In this document: in pieces, positions 53,218-62,850 of the stretch
How positions within the stretch are numbered: the stretch's first letter is position 1
Layout: each line of letters begins with the position of its first letter
Origin: Sphingopyxis sp. H115
Lineage (GTDB): Bacteria > Pseudomonadota > Alphaproteobacteria > Sphingomonadales > Sphingomonadaceae
DNA length: 64,000 nt
Direction of reading: 5' to 3'
Assembly: GCF_001468465.1 (NCBI RefSeq)
Contig: NZ_LNSA01000001.1
Coordinates: 277,031 to 341,030 of the forward strand
The notes under the pieces: model-generated
Databases searched by the model: none
Told to the model about the DNA's origin: nothing
What the model saw: only the letters and a program-made list of their open reading frames with translations
Translations under genes and position numbers: made by a program

Positions 53218-53562
53218 TTATTCGAAGTCGCTGCCACCGCCCGCGGGGCTGCGCGGCGGCGCAGCGGCGGTCAGACGAAGGGCCTCGGCCGACCGGCTGA
53301 TCGAGCTGATTTCATCGGGCGTATCGTCGTCGTCGACGACGACCTTCTGCATCGAACCAACCAGCGTTTCCTGCAAATCCTTGGGGCGCACGGTCTGTTC
53401 GGCGATTTCGCGCAGCGCGACGACGGGGTTCTTGTCGCGATCGCGGTCGATCGTCAGTTCCGAACCGCCCGAGATTTCGCGGGCGCGGTGCGCCGACAGC
53501 AGAACCAGGTCGAAACGGTTGGGAACTTTGTCGACGCAATCCTCGACGGTAACGCGGGCCAT
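53218..53562 (-). CDS. rpoZ: RNA polymerase omega subunit
   Basis: A 114-residue omega subunit. '[32 protein letters not shown]' is the conserved N-terminal helix-turn with the 'NRF.LV..aa.RAR' signature, and '[13 protein letters not shown]' follows. The acidic, Ser-rich C-terminal tail is longer than in E. coli, as usual in alphaproteobacteria. It promotes assembly of the polymerase core. It is a lone minus-strand gene between two plus-strand genes, with its own terminator. Confidence 0.96.
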   Translation of the reverse strand: MARVTVEDCVDKVPNRFDLVLLSAHRAREISGGSELTIDRDRDKNPVVALREIAEQTVRPKDLQETLVGSMQKVVVDDDDTPDEISSISRSAEALRLTAAAPPRSPAGGGSDFE

Positions 53563-53642
53563 AATATTTCCTTAGAGATTAGGAGAGGCCAGGCTTTTGG
53601 GGCTTGGCGGCAAGCGCTGCGCGCTAGCAGCCGCAGCCCACG

Positions 53643-54890
53643 ATGTCAATCAAAGCCCTGCCCTTGCGGCGCGCCGCGCCGCAAGCCTATGACAGCGCGA
53701 TGACCGAAATCTGCACGCCCGTCGACCTGTCGCAAAGGCTGACGGCCGATGTCGCCGATCATCGGCTGGAGTTGATATTCGACGGCAGTGAACGGCTGAC
53801 GCGCCTGCTCGACCTGATCAACGGGGCCGTACGCAGCATCGACATCATCATGTATATTTTTGAAGGCGACGCCGCAGGCGTGCAGGTCGTCGAAGCCTTG
53901 CTGCTCGCTGCCAAGCGCGGCGTTCGCGTTCGCGCCGTCATCGACAGCTTCGGGTCGGGCGATACGCCCGACGCATTGTTCGCGCCGCTTCGCGCCGCGG
54001 GCGGCAGCGTAACCTTCTTCTCACGCCGCTGGCGCTCGACCTATCTGATCCGCAACCACCAGAAGTTGATCCTGATCGACGAAGAGATTGCTATCACAGG
54101 CGGGTTTAACATTGCCGAAGACTATCTGAGCGCGCCGCGCAGCGACTGCTGGTTCGATATCGGGCTGATAGTGAAAGGGCCGACCGTCGTGCGCGCGGCG
54201 GGGTGGTTTGCCGAAATCCACGACTACACGGTCAATGACGACGGAAAACTACTGATCTTGCGGCGCCTGATTCGCGAATGGCCGGTCGATGGCGGGCCGG
54301 TTTCGTGGCTTGTCGGTGGCCCGACCCAGCGGCTGTCGCCCTGGGCGCGCGCGGTCCGTTCGGACCTCGAAAATGCGCGACAGCTCGACATGGCTATGGC
54401 CTATTTCTCGCCGGGGCAAGGCATGCTCCGCCGGCTCGGACGCGTCGCACGCCGCGGGCGCGCGCGCTTCGTCATGGCGGGCAAATCCGACAATCCGGCG
54501 ACGATCGGCGCGTCGCGCCTTCTTTACGGCTACTTGTTACGCAAGACCGCCGATGTGTGGGAATATCGCCCGTGCAGGCTGCATATGAAACTGATCGTCA
54601 TCGACGATATCGTCTATATCGGGTCTGCCAATTTCGACGTCCGCAGCCTGTTCGTGAACGTCGAAGTGATGGTGCGTATTGCAGACGCGGATTTTGCCGA
54701 AAAAATGCGCAACTTCCTGACGAGCCAGAAGGCCGACTGCGAAATCATCACGCCGACATCGCACAAGGCGCGCGGCAACTGGTTGACCCGTATCCGCTGG
54801 ACGCTCGCTTGGTTCGTCGTCGGCGTGGTCGATTATACCGTCTCGCGAAAATTGAACTTCGGCCTCGGCGATCCCGATCCCGACGTTTAG
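53643..54890 (+). CDS. Phospholipase D/cardiolipin synthase-like protein
   Basis: A 415-residue protein with two HKD motifs: 'IRNHQKLILIDEEIAITGGFN' and 'CRLHMKLIVIDDIVYIGSANFD'. These form the paired active site of the phospholipase-D superfamily. 'INGAVRSIDIIMYIFEGDAAGVQVVEALLLAAKRGV' is the usual N-terminal segment. A hydrophobic stretch at the C terminus ('TLAWFVVGVVDYTV') may anchor it. Cardiolipin synthase is the most likely role, given the next gene is a phospholipid-methyltransferase-like protein. Either the ATG at 53643 or at 53700 could be the start. Confidence 0.87.
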   Translation: MSIKALPLRRAAPQAYDSAMTEICTPVDLSQRLTADVADHRLELIFDGSERLTRLLDLINGAVRSIDIIMYIFEGDAAGVQVVEALLLAAKRGVRVRAVIDSFGSGDTPDALFAPLRAAGGSVTFFSRRWRSTYLIRNHQKLILIDEEIAITGGFNIAEDYLSAPRSDCWFDIGLIVKGPTVVRAAGWFAEIHDYTVNDDGKLLILRRLIREWPVDGGPVSWLVGGPTQRLSPWARAVRSDLENARQLDMAMAYFSPGQGMLRRLGRVARRGRARFVMAGKSDNPATIGASRLLYGYLLRKTADVWEYRPCRLHMKLIVIDDIVYIGSANFDVRSLFVNVEVMVRIADADFAEKMRNFLTSQKADCEIITPTSHKARGNWLTRIRWTLAWFVVGVVDYTVSRKLNFGLGDPDPDV

Positions 54891-55525
54891 TCCTTCCAGC
54901 CCCAGAACAGAAAACAAGGCGGGACATTCACCCATTCGAACGCATTGTCGATACGGCTGAAATGCGCGGCGAGGAAGTCGCGCGCGCGGGCGCGGAACTG
55001 ATACACGAGGAAGGCGCCGCCGGGGCGCAGCACACGATGCGTCGCCGCCGCGATTGCCGGACCTACGCCGGCAGGCAGGGTCGAAAAAGGCAGGCCCGAC
55101 AGGACATAATCGGCCTTTTCGAAACCATGCGCGCGCACGATCTCCTCGACGTCGGCAGCCGAACCGTGGACCGCGATAAAGCGGCTGTCGCGAATGTCCT
55201 TGCGCAGATAGTTGATGAAATCCTCGTTGGTGTCGATCGCGATCAGCGTCGCATCGCCTGCCATTCGTTCGAGCACGGGACGACAGAAGGTGCCCACGCC
55301 GGGGCCATATTCGACGAATAATTTGGTATTTTTCCAATCGACTGGGCGCAGCATGTGGCGGATCAGCGTCGGCGACGACGGCACAATCGATCCCACCATG
55401 ACCGGATGCTTGATAAAGCCGCGGACAAACATGCCCCACGGTCCGAAAAAGCGCTGGAGACCCTCGCGCAGCCGACGGGCCAGCGGGGCTTTCGTTTCTT
55501 GGGCCTGCGCCCGCGGATTGGTCAT
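54887..55525 (-). CDS. PmtA-like phospholipid N-methyltransferase
   Basis: A 212-residue class I SAM methyltransferase. 'FVEYGPGVGTFCRPVLERM' is motif I and 'ADYVLSGLPFSTLPAG' is the motif IV region; 'FFGPWGMFVRGFIKHPVMVGSIVPSSPTLIRHML' is the N-terminal membrane-associating segment typical of the PmtA/rRNA-dimethylase-like branch. It may methylate phosphatidylethanolamine. It is convergent with the PLD gene, overlapping it by four bases. The substrate is inferred. Confidence 0.8.
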   Translation of the reverse strand: MTNPRAQAQETKAPLARRLREGLQRFFGPWGMFVRGFIKHPVMVGSIVPSSPTLIRHMLRPVDWKNTKLFVEYGPGVGTFCRPVLERMAGDATLIAIDTNEDFINYLRKDIRDSRFIAVHGSAADVEEIVRAHGFEKADYVLSGLPFSTLPAGVGPAIAAATHRVLRPGGAFLVYQFRARARDFLAAHFSRIDNAFEWVNVPPCFLFWGWKD

Positions 55526-55667
55526 GTCGGCTTTCGCATTGTTGCAGTCGCGTCAGGCGTGGCAAAATCAGCGCGATGGCGCAAGGAAAGATGTGGTCTT
55601 GACTCTGGACAGGCCCGCGCCCGCGTGTAGGGAGAGGCCGTGTTAGCGAGATAAAGGAGGGGCGGAC

Positions 55668-56969
55668 ATGGCGACGACATCGCATTCCATTCCCTCGGAC
55701 CGGATGGCGGTGCTGTTCGCGGTGATGCTGGTGGCGGCCGCGGGAAACACGGCCATGCAGTCGATCCTGCCCGCGATCGGTGCCAAGCTGAAAATCCCCG
55801 ACGTCTGGGTCAGTCTGGCTTTCAGCTGGTCGGCGTTGCTATGGGTGCTCACCGCGCCGCATTGGGCGCGCCAGTCGGACAAACGCGGACGGAAGGCGCT
55901 TATGGCCTTGGGCGTCGTTGGCTTTCTTTCGTCGATGGCACTCTGCGGGATCGTCCTTTGGGCCGGTCTGACGGGGTTGATCGGCGCGGGAATCACCTTC
56001 GTCGCTTTCGCGCTGTTTCGTAGCCTTTATGGCGGGTTGGGCTCAGCCTCGCCACCTGCCGTCCAGGCTTATGTTGCATCGCGTACGGACCCCACGCAAC
56101 GCACGCAGGCCTTGTCGCTCGTTTCATCCTCCTTTGGCCTCGGTACGGTCATCGGGCCGGCGATCGCTCCCTATTTTATCCTTCCCGTGGTCGGACTTGC
56201 CGGGCCAATGTTCGTTTTCGCGCTGATCGGGCTGATCGTGCTCGTCATGCTGCGCTGGCGGCTGCCCAATGACACACCGCGTTTTGCCGCTCGCGGTGCG
56301 ATCGCACCCTATCCGCTCTCAGCGGGACCGGCAGAGCCCACCGGCGACGACGAAAATGATCCCGATGCCCAGGCGCAGGAAATACTAGGCTGGCGCGACG
56401 AGCGCGTGCGGCCTTGGCTGCTCGCGGGCTTTTTCGGCGGCCAGGCGCAAGCGATGATGCTGGGCGTCATCGGTTTCCTGATCCTCGATCGGCTTCACTT
56501 GCGCCCGACGCCCGAAATCGGTGCCGACATTACCGGAACTGTGCTGATGTCGGGTGCAGTCGCGACGTTACTGTCGCAGTGGGGCCTTATACCGCTGTTC
56601 AAGCTGACGCCGCGCTCGACCGTTTTATGGGGCTCGGCGCTCGCCGGCGTCGGCATCCTCATGACCGGGCTTGCGCAGGACCAGCACGCGATCACCATCG
56701 GTTTCGCGACGGGATCGCTCGGCTTTGGACTGTTCCGTCCCGGATTTACTGCGGGAGCATCGCTTTCCGTACCGCGCCGCGACCAGGGCAGCGTTGCCGG
56801 AATGACCGCCTCGATCAACGGATCGGCCTATATCATCTCGCCCGCGATCGGGGTGCTGCTCTATAATTGGCATCCGATGGCTGCATACAGTCTAATGGCC
56901 GGCTTCTGCGGCTGGCTGGTAATCTGGGGCTGGTCCGCGTTGCGCACGGACCAGCCCGCGGCTTCCTAG
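55668..56969 (+). CDS. Major facilitator superfamily transporter
   Basis: A 433-residue transporter with 12 predicted transmembrane segments. The loop between TM2 and TM3 has 'APHWARQSDKRGRKALMALG', a version of the MFS motif A (GxxxDRxGRR), and a second copy is degenerate. An acidic loop of about 35 residues ('TGDDENDPDAQAQEILGWRDE') separates the two halves. The substrate is unknown. It faces the AAA ATPase gene convergently, overlapping it by four bases. Confidence 0.9.
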   Translation: MATTSHSIPSDRMAVLFAVMLVAAAGNTAMQSILPAIGAKLKIPDVWVSLAFSWSALLWVLTAPHWARQSDKRGRKALMALGVVGFLSSMALCGIVLWAGLTGLIGAGITFVAFALFRSLYGGLGSASPPAVQAYVASRTDPTQRTQALSLVSSSFGLGTVIGPAIAPYFILPVVGLAGPMFVFALIGLIVLVMLRWRLPNDTPRFAARGAIAPYPLSAGPAEPTGDDENDPDAQAQEILGWRDERVRPWLLAGFFGGQAQAMMLGVIGFLILDRLHLRPTPEIGADITGTVLMSGAVATLLSQWGLIPLFKLTPRSTVLWGSALAGVGILMTGLAQDQHAITIGFATGSLGFGLFRPGFTAGASLSVPRRDQGSVAGMTASINGSAYIISPAIGVLLYNWHPMAAYSLMAGFCGWLVIWGWSALRTDQPAAS

Positions 56970-59290
56970 CTTCTCTCGTCTTCACCGTGCTTGCGTTCGC
57001 GGACGGGCTTCAGCATGCCGGGCGCGAAGAAGCCGATCGGATCGACACTCATCGCGGCCTGCTTGATCTCGCCCTGGATTTTTTCATAATCCTTTTCCAT
57101 CGCCTCGGTCACCGATGCGCGGGTATCCTTCAGCGCGGTTTCGAAATCGCCCATTGTTACCGTGTCGCTGTCCATCGACCGCTTGAGTGCGGCAAGCCCC
57201 GCACGGCGGGTCAGGTCTTCCAGATCGGCCCCGGTGAAGCGATCGGACCTTTCGGCAAGTAGCGACAGATCGACGTCCTCCGCCAACGGCATCTTCGCCG
57301 TCTGGATTTCGAGAATGCGTTTGCGCCCCTCGGCGTTCGGCACCGACACATAGATCAGTTCGTCGAGCCGACCCGGACGAAGCAGCGCTGGGTCGATCAG
57401 GTTTGGGCGGTTTGTTGCTCCGATCACGACGACCGACTGCATCTCTTCGATCCCGTCCATCTCGGCGAGGATCGTGTTCACAACGCGCTCGGTCACTTGC
57501 GGCTCGCCCGACGTGCCGCTGCCGCGCGCGGGAACCAAGCTGTCGAGTTCATCGATGAAGATGATCGTTGGCGCGACCGCGCGCGCGCGAGCGAATAATC
57601 GCGCAATCTGCTGTTCGCTTTCGCCATACCATTTGGACAGCAGGTCCGACGATTTGATCGAAATGAAATTGGCATCGGATTCGCGCGCTGCGGCTTTCGC
57701 AAGTAGCGTCTTGCCCGTTCCCGGCGGACCATAAAGGAGGAAGCCCTTGGCAGCCCTGATGCCCAGGCGGCGGAAGGCTTCGGGGTTCTTGAGCGGCAGT
57801 TCGATGCCCTCAACCAGCTTGTCGCGCGCCGCGTCGAGCCCGCCGATGTCGGTCCACCGCGTCTTGGGCGCCTGCACCATCACTTCGCGCATCGCCGAGG
57901 GCTGGACGCGCTTCAGCGCGTTGTTGAAATCCTCGCGCGTGACGCGAAGCTCTTCGAGCACTTCGGGCGGGATCGTTCCTTCCTCAAGGTTCAGCTTGGG
58001 CATGATCCGCCGCACCGCCTCGATCGCGGCCTCGCGCGTCAGCGCCGCCATGTCTGCTCCGACAAAACCGAAAGTCGTCCGCGCAAGCTCGGCCAGGTCG
58101 ACATTCTCGGCGAGCGGCATGCCGCGCGTATGGATGCCCAGAATTTCGCGGCGCCCACTCTCGTCGGGAACGCCGATCACGATTTCGCGGTCGAACCGGC
58201 CCGGACGGCGCAGCGCCTCGTCGACCGCATCGGGGCGGTTGGTCGCCGCGATGACGACCAGATTGGTGCGGGGCTCGAGGCCGTCCATCAAAGTCAAAAG
58301 CTGCGCGACGAGGCGCTTCTCCGCCTCGCCGGTTACCTGCCCGCGCTTGGGCGCGATCGAATCGATCTCGTCGATGAACAGGATCGAGGGCGCGGCCTTG
58401 GTCGCCTGCTCGAACACTTCGCGCAGGCGCTTTTCGGACTCGCCATAGGCGCTGCCCATGATCTCCGGCCCGTTGATCAGGAAGAATTGCGCTTCGCTTT
58501 CGTTGGCGACCGCCCGCGCAAGCCGCGTCTTACCCGTGCCCGGCGGGCCATGGAGCAATACGCCGCTCGGCGGATCAACCCCCAGCCGGCGGAAAAGTTC
58601 AGGATAACGAAGCGGCAGTTCGACCATTTCGCGAAGCTGGTCGATCGTCTCGCCGAGCCCGCCAAGGTCGTCGTAGGTGACGTCGGTGCGGCGAGCGTCC
58701 TGCGGCTCCTGATATTCGGGAAGCAGCTCGATTTCGGTATTTTCGTCGATGAAGACGACGCCCTTTGGGGTCGCCGACACGACGAGCAGGCGAACTTCGG
58801 CGAGAGCATAAGCCGGGGCATTGAGCATCTGGCGAAGCTGTGGCGGCATATTGCCCGATTCGAGCCGCTGCTGCCCGGCTGTCGCAACCGTATCGCCCGC
58901 GACGACCGGACGGCCGAAGAAGCTGCGCTTCAACGCGTTAGCATTCCCCTGTAACCGCAGGTTTTCCTGCGCGGGCGCGAAAACCACCCGCGACGCAGGA
59001 CGCGTCTCGACCCGGCTCAGCGCGACCATGTCGCCCGCCCCGGCGCCCGCATTCGCGCGCTGAAGCCCATCGAGCCGGATTACCTCCAGCCCTTCGTCCT
59101 CTGCATAGGGCGCGACGACTCGCGACGCGGTCTGGCGCTTGCCGCTGATCTGAATGATGTCGCCTTCGGTGACGCCGAGTTCGACCATCGCGGACCGTGG
59201 AATGCGCGCAATGCCGCCGCCGCTTTCCTCTGCGCGCGAATTCGCAACCTGCAGTTTCACTTCTTTTTCTTTTACCGCGGTGTCGGCCAA
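56966..59290 (-). CDS. CDC48/p97-family AAA ATPase
   Basis: A 774-residue double-AAA protein. The N domain (residues about 10-190) has the CDC48_N double-psi barrel, with '[27 protein letters not shown]'. The D1 ATPase has '[19 protein letters not shown]' and '[15 protein letters not shown]'; D2 has '[19 protein letters not shown]' and '[15 protein letters not shown]', with '[25 protein letters not shown]' as the second region of homology. It is related to archaeal VAT and eukaryotic p97, but no ubiquitin-system partner is expected in a bacterium. It likely acts as a segregase or unfoldase. Confidence 0.93.
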   Translation of the reverse strand: MADTAVKEKEVKLQVANSRAEESGGGIARIPRSAMVELGVTEGDIIQISGKRQTASRVVAPYAEDEGLEVIRLDGLQRANAGAGAGDMVALSRVETRPASRVVFAPAQENLRLQGNANALKRSFFGRPVVAGDTVATAGQQRLESGNMPPQLRQMLNAPAYALAEVRLLVVSATPKGVVFIDENTEIELLPEYQEPQDARRTDVTYDDLGGLGETIDQLREMVELPLRYPELFRRLGVDPPSGVLLHGPPGTGKTRLARAVANESEAQFFLINGPEIMGSAYGESEKRLREVFEQATKAAPSILFIDEIDSIAPKRGQVTGEAEKRLVAQLLTLMDGLEPRTNLVVIAATNRPDAVDEALRRPGRFDREIVIGVPDESGRREILGIHTRGMPLAENVDLAELARTTFGFVGADMAALTREAAIEAVRRIMPKLNLEEGTIPPEVLEELRVTREDFNNALKRVQPSAMREVMVQAPKTRWTDIGGLDAARDKLVEGIELPLKNPEAFRRLGIRAAKGFLLYGPPGTGKTLLAKAAARESDANFISIKSSDLLSKWYGESEQQIARLFARARAVAPTIIFIDELDSLVPARGSGTSGEPQVTERVVNTILAEMDGIEEMQSVVVIGATNRPNLIDPALLRPGRLDELIYVSVPNAEGRKRILEIQTAKMPLAEDVDLSLLAERSDRFTGADLEDLTRRAGLAALKRSMDSDTVTMGDFETALKDTRASVTEAMEKDYEKIQGEIKQAAMSVDPIGFFAPGMLKPVRERKHGEDERS

Positions 59291-59413
59291 AGCGCGTCTC
59301 CCTCAAAAAAGGTCAGGACGCCGAAGATAGGGTGGTTGTTCCCGTTTTTCGACCCCCGCAGACGGGTCAAATTATGTCGCACCGCACAAAATTCTGGCAA
59401 GTCTTTCACGCTC

Positions 59414-60313
59414 ATGCCATCATCGGCGACCGATATGCCACGCCTCCCTCCCATCAGCAGCATGGAAGCCTTTCTGGAGGTCGCGCGCCACGGGACGGTT
59501 AAGGCCGCGGCCATCGAGCTTGGCCTGTCGATGCCCGCGCTGTCGCGCCGGATCCAGACGCTCGAACATGCGGTGGGGCGCCCGCTGTTCAACCGCCATC
59601 ATCACGGCCTTAGCCTGACCGAGACCGGGCGCGCGCTTCACGAACAATTGTCACCGATCCTCGACGAATTGCGCACTGTCATCGGACAGGCGGGAAGACC
59701 CGACGCATCGCTACGCCTGCACCTCAACGTCCTGCCGCTGTTCGCGCAGCAGCGCCTGTTTCCGCGCCTGCCCGAATTGCGGCGCCAGCATCCCGAATTG
59801 CATATCGACATCGATACCATGTCGCACGCCGAAGCACGGCTGGGCGACGGGATCGATGCCGCCATCGCGCTTGCCCGATCGATCGACCCTGCGCTCTATG
59901 CCGCGCGGCTCGATCAGGACAAGGTCTTCCCGATCGCGTCGCGAACGCTCGTCGACGACAACCGCCCGATCACCGTGCCCGAACAGATGCAGCGGATGAC
60001 GATCTTGCTCCACCGCGAGATGCCCGAAACCTTCACCGAATGGAAAAAGGCGATCGGCATGCCCTATCTGGAGCCGGCAGGTATCGATTATTTCGATTCG
60101 GGCCCGCTGATGCTCGAAGCGGCGGCGCAGGGCATCGGCGTGGCCTTCATGCACGGTCATCATCTTGACGATGCGAACGACCCGCGGCTGATCCGCCTTT
60201 TCGACTTCGATGTCGACAGCCCGTACAGCTATTGGTTCGTCTGTCGACCGCGCGCGCTACGCCAGCCTGCGGTGAAGCTGTTCCACGACTGGCTGCTCGG
60301 CGCCAGGATCTGA
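59414..60313 (+). CDS. LysR-family transcriptional regulator
   Basis: A 299-residue LysR-type regulator. The N-terminal winged helix is 'ISSMEAFLEVARHGTVKAAAIELGLSMPALSRRIQTLEHAVGRPLFNRHHHGLSLTETGRAL' (standard LysR layout), then a periplasmic-binding-like effector domain resembling GcvA/AmpR-type ligands binding. The ATG at 59414 or 59435 are both plausible. It is divergent from the AAA ATPase gene, 123 bases away, so it may regulate that gene as well as itself. Confidence 0.88.
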   Translation: MPSSATDMPRLPPISSMEAFLEVARHGTVKAAAIELGLSMPALSRRIQTLEHAVGRPLFNRHHHGLSLTETGRALHEQLSPILDELRTVIGQAGRPDASLRLHLNVLPLFAQQRLFPRLPELRRQHPELHIDIDTMSHAEARLGDGIDAAIALARSIDPALYAARLDQDKVFPIASRTLVDDNRPITVPEQMQRMTILLHREMPETFTEWKKAIGMPYLEPAGIDYFDSGPLMLEAAAQGIGVAFMHGHHLDDANDPRLIRLFDFDVDSPYSYWFVCRPRALRQPAVKLFHDWLLGARI

Positions 60314-60350
60314 TCGAAAGCCGCACGTCCAACCGACGATGGCGGGAAAA

Positions 60351-60425
60351 TGGTGCTGCTGGACAGGATTGAACTGTCGACCTCGTCATTACCAATGACG
60401 CGCTCTACCACTGAGCTACAGCAGC
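60351..60425 (-). tRNA. tRNA-Thr(GGT)
   Basis: A full cloverleaf read on the minus strand: acceptor stem GCTGCTG/CAGCAGC, D arm GCTC/GAGC, anticodon stem CGTCA/TGACG with loop TTGGTAA (anticodon GGT), T arm GACAG/CTGTC with loop TTCAATC, and an encoded CCA. It lies between the LysR gene and a short protein gene. Confidence 0.97.
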
Positions 60426-60542
60426 AACCGATGCGCCGGCGAACCGTTGTTGCCGGGCAGGCGCGGCCTATGGCGGGGCGCCCCTCGCCTGTCAAGGTGC
60501 GAGGCTTGACGATGGAGCAATTTCGCGGGCAAGGGTTTGGGC

Positions 60543-60671
60543 GTGAGCAAGACGCCCTCCCCCGCCGATCTCGAACGCGAACGCCGCCTTGCAGAGGCGC
60601 TGCGCGAAAATCTTCGCAAGCGCAAGGCGCAGGCACGCGAAGCGAAATCCGAAAACCTCCCTAAAGACTGA
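60543..60671 (+). CDS. Small charged protein (42 residues)
   Basis: A short frame from a GTG at 60543. Its product, beginning 'SKTPSPADLERERRLAEAL', is highly charged and helical, with an Arg/Lys-rich middle. I recall small proteins of this kind annotated near here in sphingomonads, function unknown. It overlaps the convergent DUF1905 gene by 11 bases. Confidence 0.6.
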   Translation: MSKTPSPADLERERRLAEALRENLRKRKAQAREAKSENLPKD

Positions 60672-60981
60672 CCGTTACCGTCACCTCATCGCCCTCGGCA
60701 ATCGCTTCCGCCTTTCGAACGGCGGCCTTTACCGGCAGCAGCCAGCCGCCGCTTTCCTTGTGCGGAAAGACTGACGTGCTCCAGCTTGTGTCGCCGATTG
60801 TCGCCCGGACTTTCGCAGATCCGAATCCCTTGCGCCCCTCGAGCCACTGGCCGCCGATCGCCGCGAGGCGAATCCCGTCGGCAGCCTCGCCCGCGATGGT
60901 TACGAAGAACCAGGCCGCCGGCGCCGTCGCCGATTGCCAACGCCACAGCCGCGTCGTGACGCTAAAATCCTCCAACGGCAC
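60661..60981 (-). CDS. DUF1905 domain protein
   Basis: A 106-residue protein whose sequence 'RLWRWQSATAPAAWFFVTIAGEAADGIR', 'GFGSAKVRATIGDTSWSTSVFPHKESGGWLLPVKAAVRKAE' is the complete DUF1905 fold. Function is unknown. It starts at a GTG that overlaps the stop of the cyclophilin gene by one base (TAGTG), so the two are translated together. Confidence 0.85.
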   Translation of the reverse strand: MPLEDFSVTTRLWRWQSATAPAAWFFVTIAGEAADGIRLAAIGGQWLEGRKGFGSAKVRATIGDTSWSTSVFPHKESGGWLLPVKAAVRKAEAIAEGDEVTVTVSL

Positions 60982-61922
60982 TATTTCGCCGCGACCGGAC
61001 GCACGGGTACCGGGATATTGCAGATGTCGGCGCCGCCCGCGGGCTTGATGAAGAAGGGATCGCGGCGATTCGCGCGTGCGTCGGCATAGCGTGCAAAACT
61101 CGCGCTTTCGGTCGAAAGATATTCGAACCGGGGCTGCTCGGCGGCGGGCAATTCGCTGGCGATGCGGATCGACGCAATCGGCGTGCGTTCGGCTTCGGTC
61201 TTGTAGAGTCCCAGCGCTTCGCTCCCACGCGGCAGGCTCGACAGATATTCGATCCCGCTGATGACGCGGCCGACGAGCGCAATATTGCGGTCGAGATGGC
61301 GCGGCGCATGACCGATCACGGCGTAGAGTTCAGCGCCGCTGCCCGTGTCGGGCGACATGTTGCGGCCGACACCGACCATTCCGTAGCAATGCACGGGCCA
61401 TAGATCGCGTCCATCGGCCGCCACCGGCCATCCGCGGTGGAACCCTCCCGTCCCGCCGTAGACCTTTTCCAGAACATTTTCCGGAGTGCCGACCGGTCGT
61501 AGCGGCGGACAGATATGGCCTCCACACCAATTGCGTACCACATATTCGCTTTCGGGCACTGCCGCCAATCCCGTCGGCAATGGCTTCTTCTCGGTCGCAT
61601 CGCCCCATTGCGCGACATAATTGTCCTGCACGCGGTTCACGCTCGTGCCATCCCACCAGTGCGCAGCGGCGAGCTTGCGGATATTGCCGAGCCATCCCTG
61701 GCTGAACGGCGCAGGCATTAACTGGATAACGACGCGGCGGGCCTGCCCCTTGGCGTCGGGGGCAAGGTCCATGACTATCAGGTCCGACGGCGCGACGGCG
61801 ACCCAGTCGCTGGCCGGCGCCGCGGCCGCGATCTCGCCCGGCGAAGGAATGGGCGCGGGCTCCTGCGCGTGGACCGGCGAGACGAGCGAAGCGATGGCGG
61901 CGGCCAGAAGAAGATGTTTCAT
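60981..61922 (-). CDS. Periplasmic cyclophilin-type peptidyl-prolyl isomerase
   Basis: A 313-residue exported isomerase. After a signal peptide ('HLLLAAAIASLVSPVHAQ') the cyclophilin core appears with the family's order but diverged motifs: 'RRVVIQLMPAPFSQGWLGNIRKLAAAHWWDGTSVNRVQDNYVAQWGD', 'YGMVGVGRNMSPDTGSGAELYAVIGHAPRHLDRNIALVGRVISGIEYLSSLP'. Several usual catalytic residues (e.g. the FHR motif) are altered, so activity is uncertain. The start at 61922 is chosen for the signal peptide. Confidence 0.83.
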   Translation of the reverse strand: MKHLLLAAAIASLVSPVHAQEPAPIPSPGEIAAAAPASDWVAVAPSDLIVMDLAPDAKGQARRVVIQLMPAPFSQGWLGNIRKLAAAHWWDGTSVNRVQDNYVAQWGDATEKKPLPTGLAAVPESEYVVRNWCGGHICPPLRPVGTPENVLEKVYGGTGGFHRGWPVAADGRDLWPVHCYGMVGVGRNMSPDTGSGAELYAVIGHAPRHLDRNIALVGRVISGIEYLSSLPRGSEALGLYKTEAERTPIASIRIASELPAAEQPRFEYLSTESASFARYADARANRRDPFFIKPAGGADICNIPVPVRPVAAK

Positions 61923-61996
61923 GCGCGATGTCTGCCACGCCCAATCGGCTTGCGAAAGCCCCACCAAGCGATTAGGGCGCGCGTTCCAGTGCATGC

Positions 61997-62087
61997 GGAG
62001 CGGTGGCCGAGTGGTCGAAGGCGCTCGCCTGGAAAGTGAGTATACGTCAAAAGCGTATCGAGGGTTCGAATCCCTCCCGCTCCGCCA
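61997..62087 (+). tRNA. tRNA-Ser(GGA)
   Basis: A class II tRNA: acceptor GGAGCGG/CCGCTCC, anticodon loop CTGGAAA (anticodon GGA), a long variable arm (GTATACGTCAAAAGCGTATC region), T loop TTCGAAT, discriminator G and encoded CCA. Serine tRNAs are common integration sites, and degraded mobile DNA begins directly downstream. Confidence 0.97.
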
Positions 62088-62408
62088 AATTCTAATCCCA
62101 CTTCGGCCCGAACCGTTTTCAAGACCCCAGCTTTGCTGCGGCTTTGAGAGACGATTCGTATCCCTGTACGTCCCACATGATCCAGGCCGACATTTTTGCC
62201 AATGTGGGACTATTTTTTATGATTTCAGGGATAAACAGCATTTCGAACGGGCTTTCGCAGCCCAAGGGCAAGACGCGCCGGGTATCCGAGCGCCTCGAAA
62301 ACTAACACTGCCTTAGTTGCACTGGTAGCCAACGCGAAGCGCCAATCACGCGACAGAGATAGTCCCCGCGAACTGGACATTTTCGCGGCTCAACTTAGGA
62401 CACTTGAT
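62088..62408. other. Non-coding stretch after tRNA-Ser
   Basis: No complete gene is visible. From 62235 to 62408 the frame of the ankyrin-like remnant is open but has no plausible start, suggesting that a longer gene has lost its 5' end. No copy of the tRNA 3' end (an att repeat) is seen in the rest of the window. Confidence 0.45.
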
Positions 62409-62696
62409 ATGCTGATTTCGGCGGGCGCCACGATTAACGTGGCGGATGACAATGGACGCCCACTTGCTGTGTTAGCAGCGGTCGGACGCTATGGAGCGAT
62501 GACGAAGCAGCACCTTCCCCCAGAGTGGTTCGAACGTCTTGTAGCTGCCGGGATGAACATCAACGCAACTTGGAAGGGCGGCAGCGCGCTAGATTGGCTC
62601 GATCACTTAGAGATGAGCGATGACGAGACTGAGCGGGCTATAACGAGACTCGGTGGGCGCCGGATCAAGCCGCTGCCCAAAGGCGAACGCTTCTGA
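62409..62696 (+). pseudogene. Ankyrin-repeat-like gene remnant
   Basis: A frame of 95 residues with 'LDMLISAGATINVADDNGRPLAVLAA' just before and after the first ATG, then 'WFERLVAAGMNINATWKGGSALDWL'. Both segments resemble ankyrin repeats (L..Ga.in..d..G.t.L). The frame is open 170 bases upstream of the ATG with continuing repeat-like sequence ('LDIFAAQLRTLDMLISAGA'), so the real gene was probably longer. It may instead be a short intact protein. Confidence 0.5.
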
Positions 62697-62850
62697 AACC
62701 GCAGTTAACCACTGGAGCTGGCCGATGCACGAACCGCTCCGCGGATTGGCGTTAGCCTCGATGTAAAGCGGCCCAGCGAACGCCGTGGCTGATTGAACGT
62801 GGGCTGCCGCAGGCAGACCCTTTCGGCTCCTTTACCTGAGGAGTCGAACG

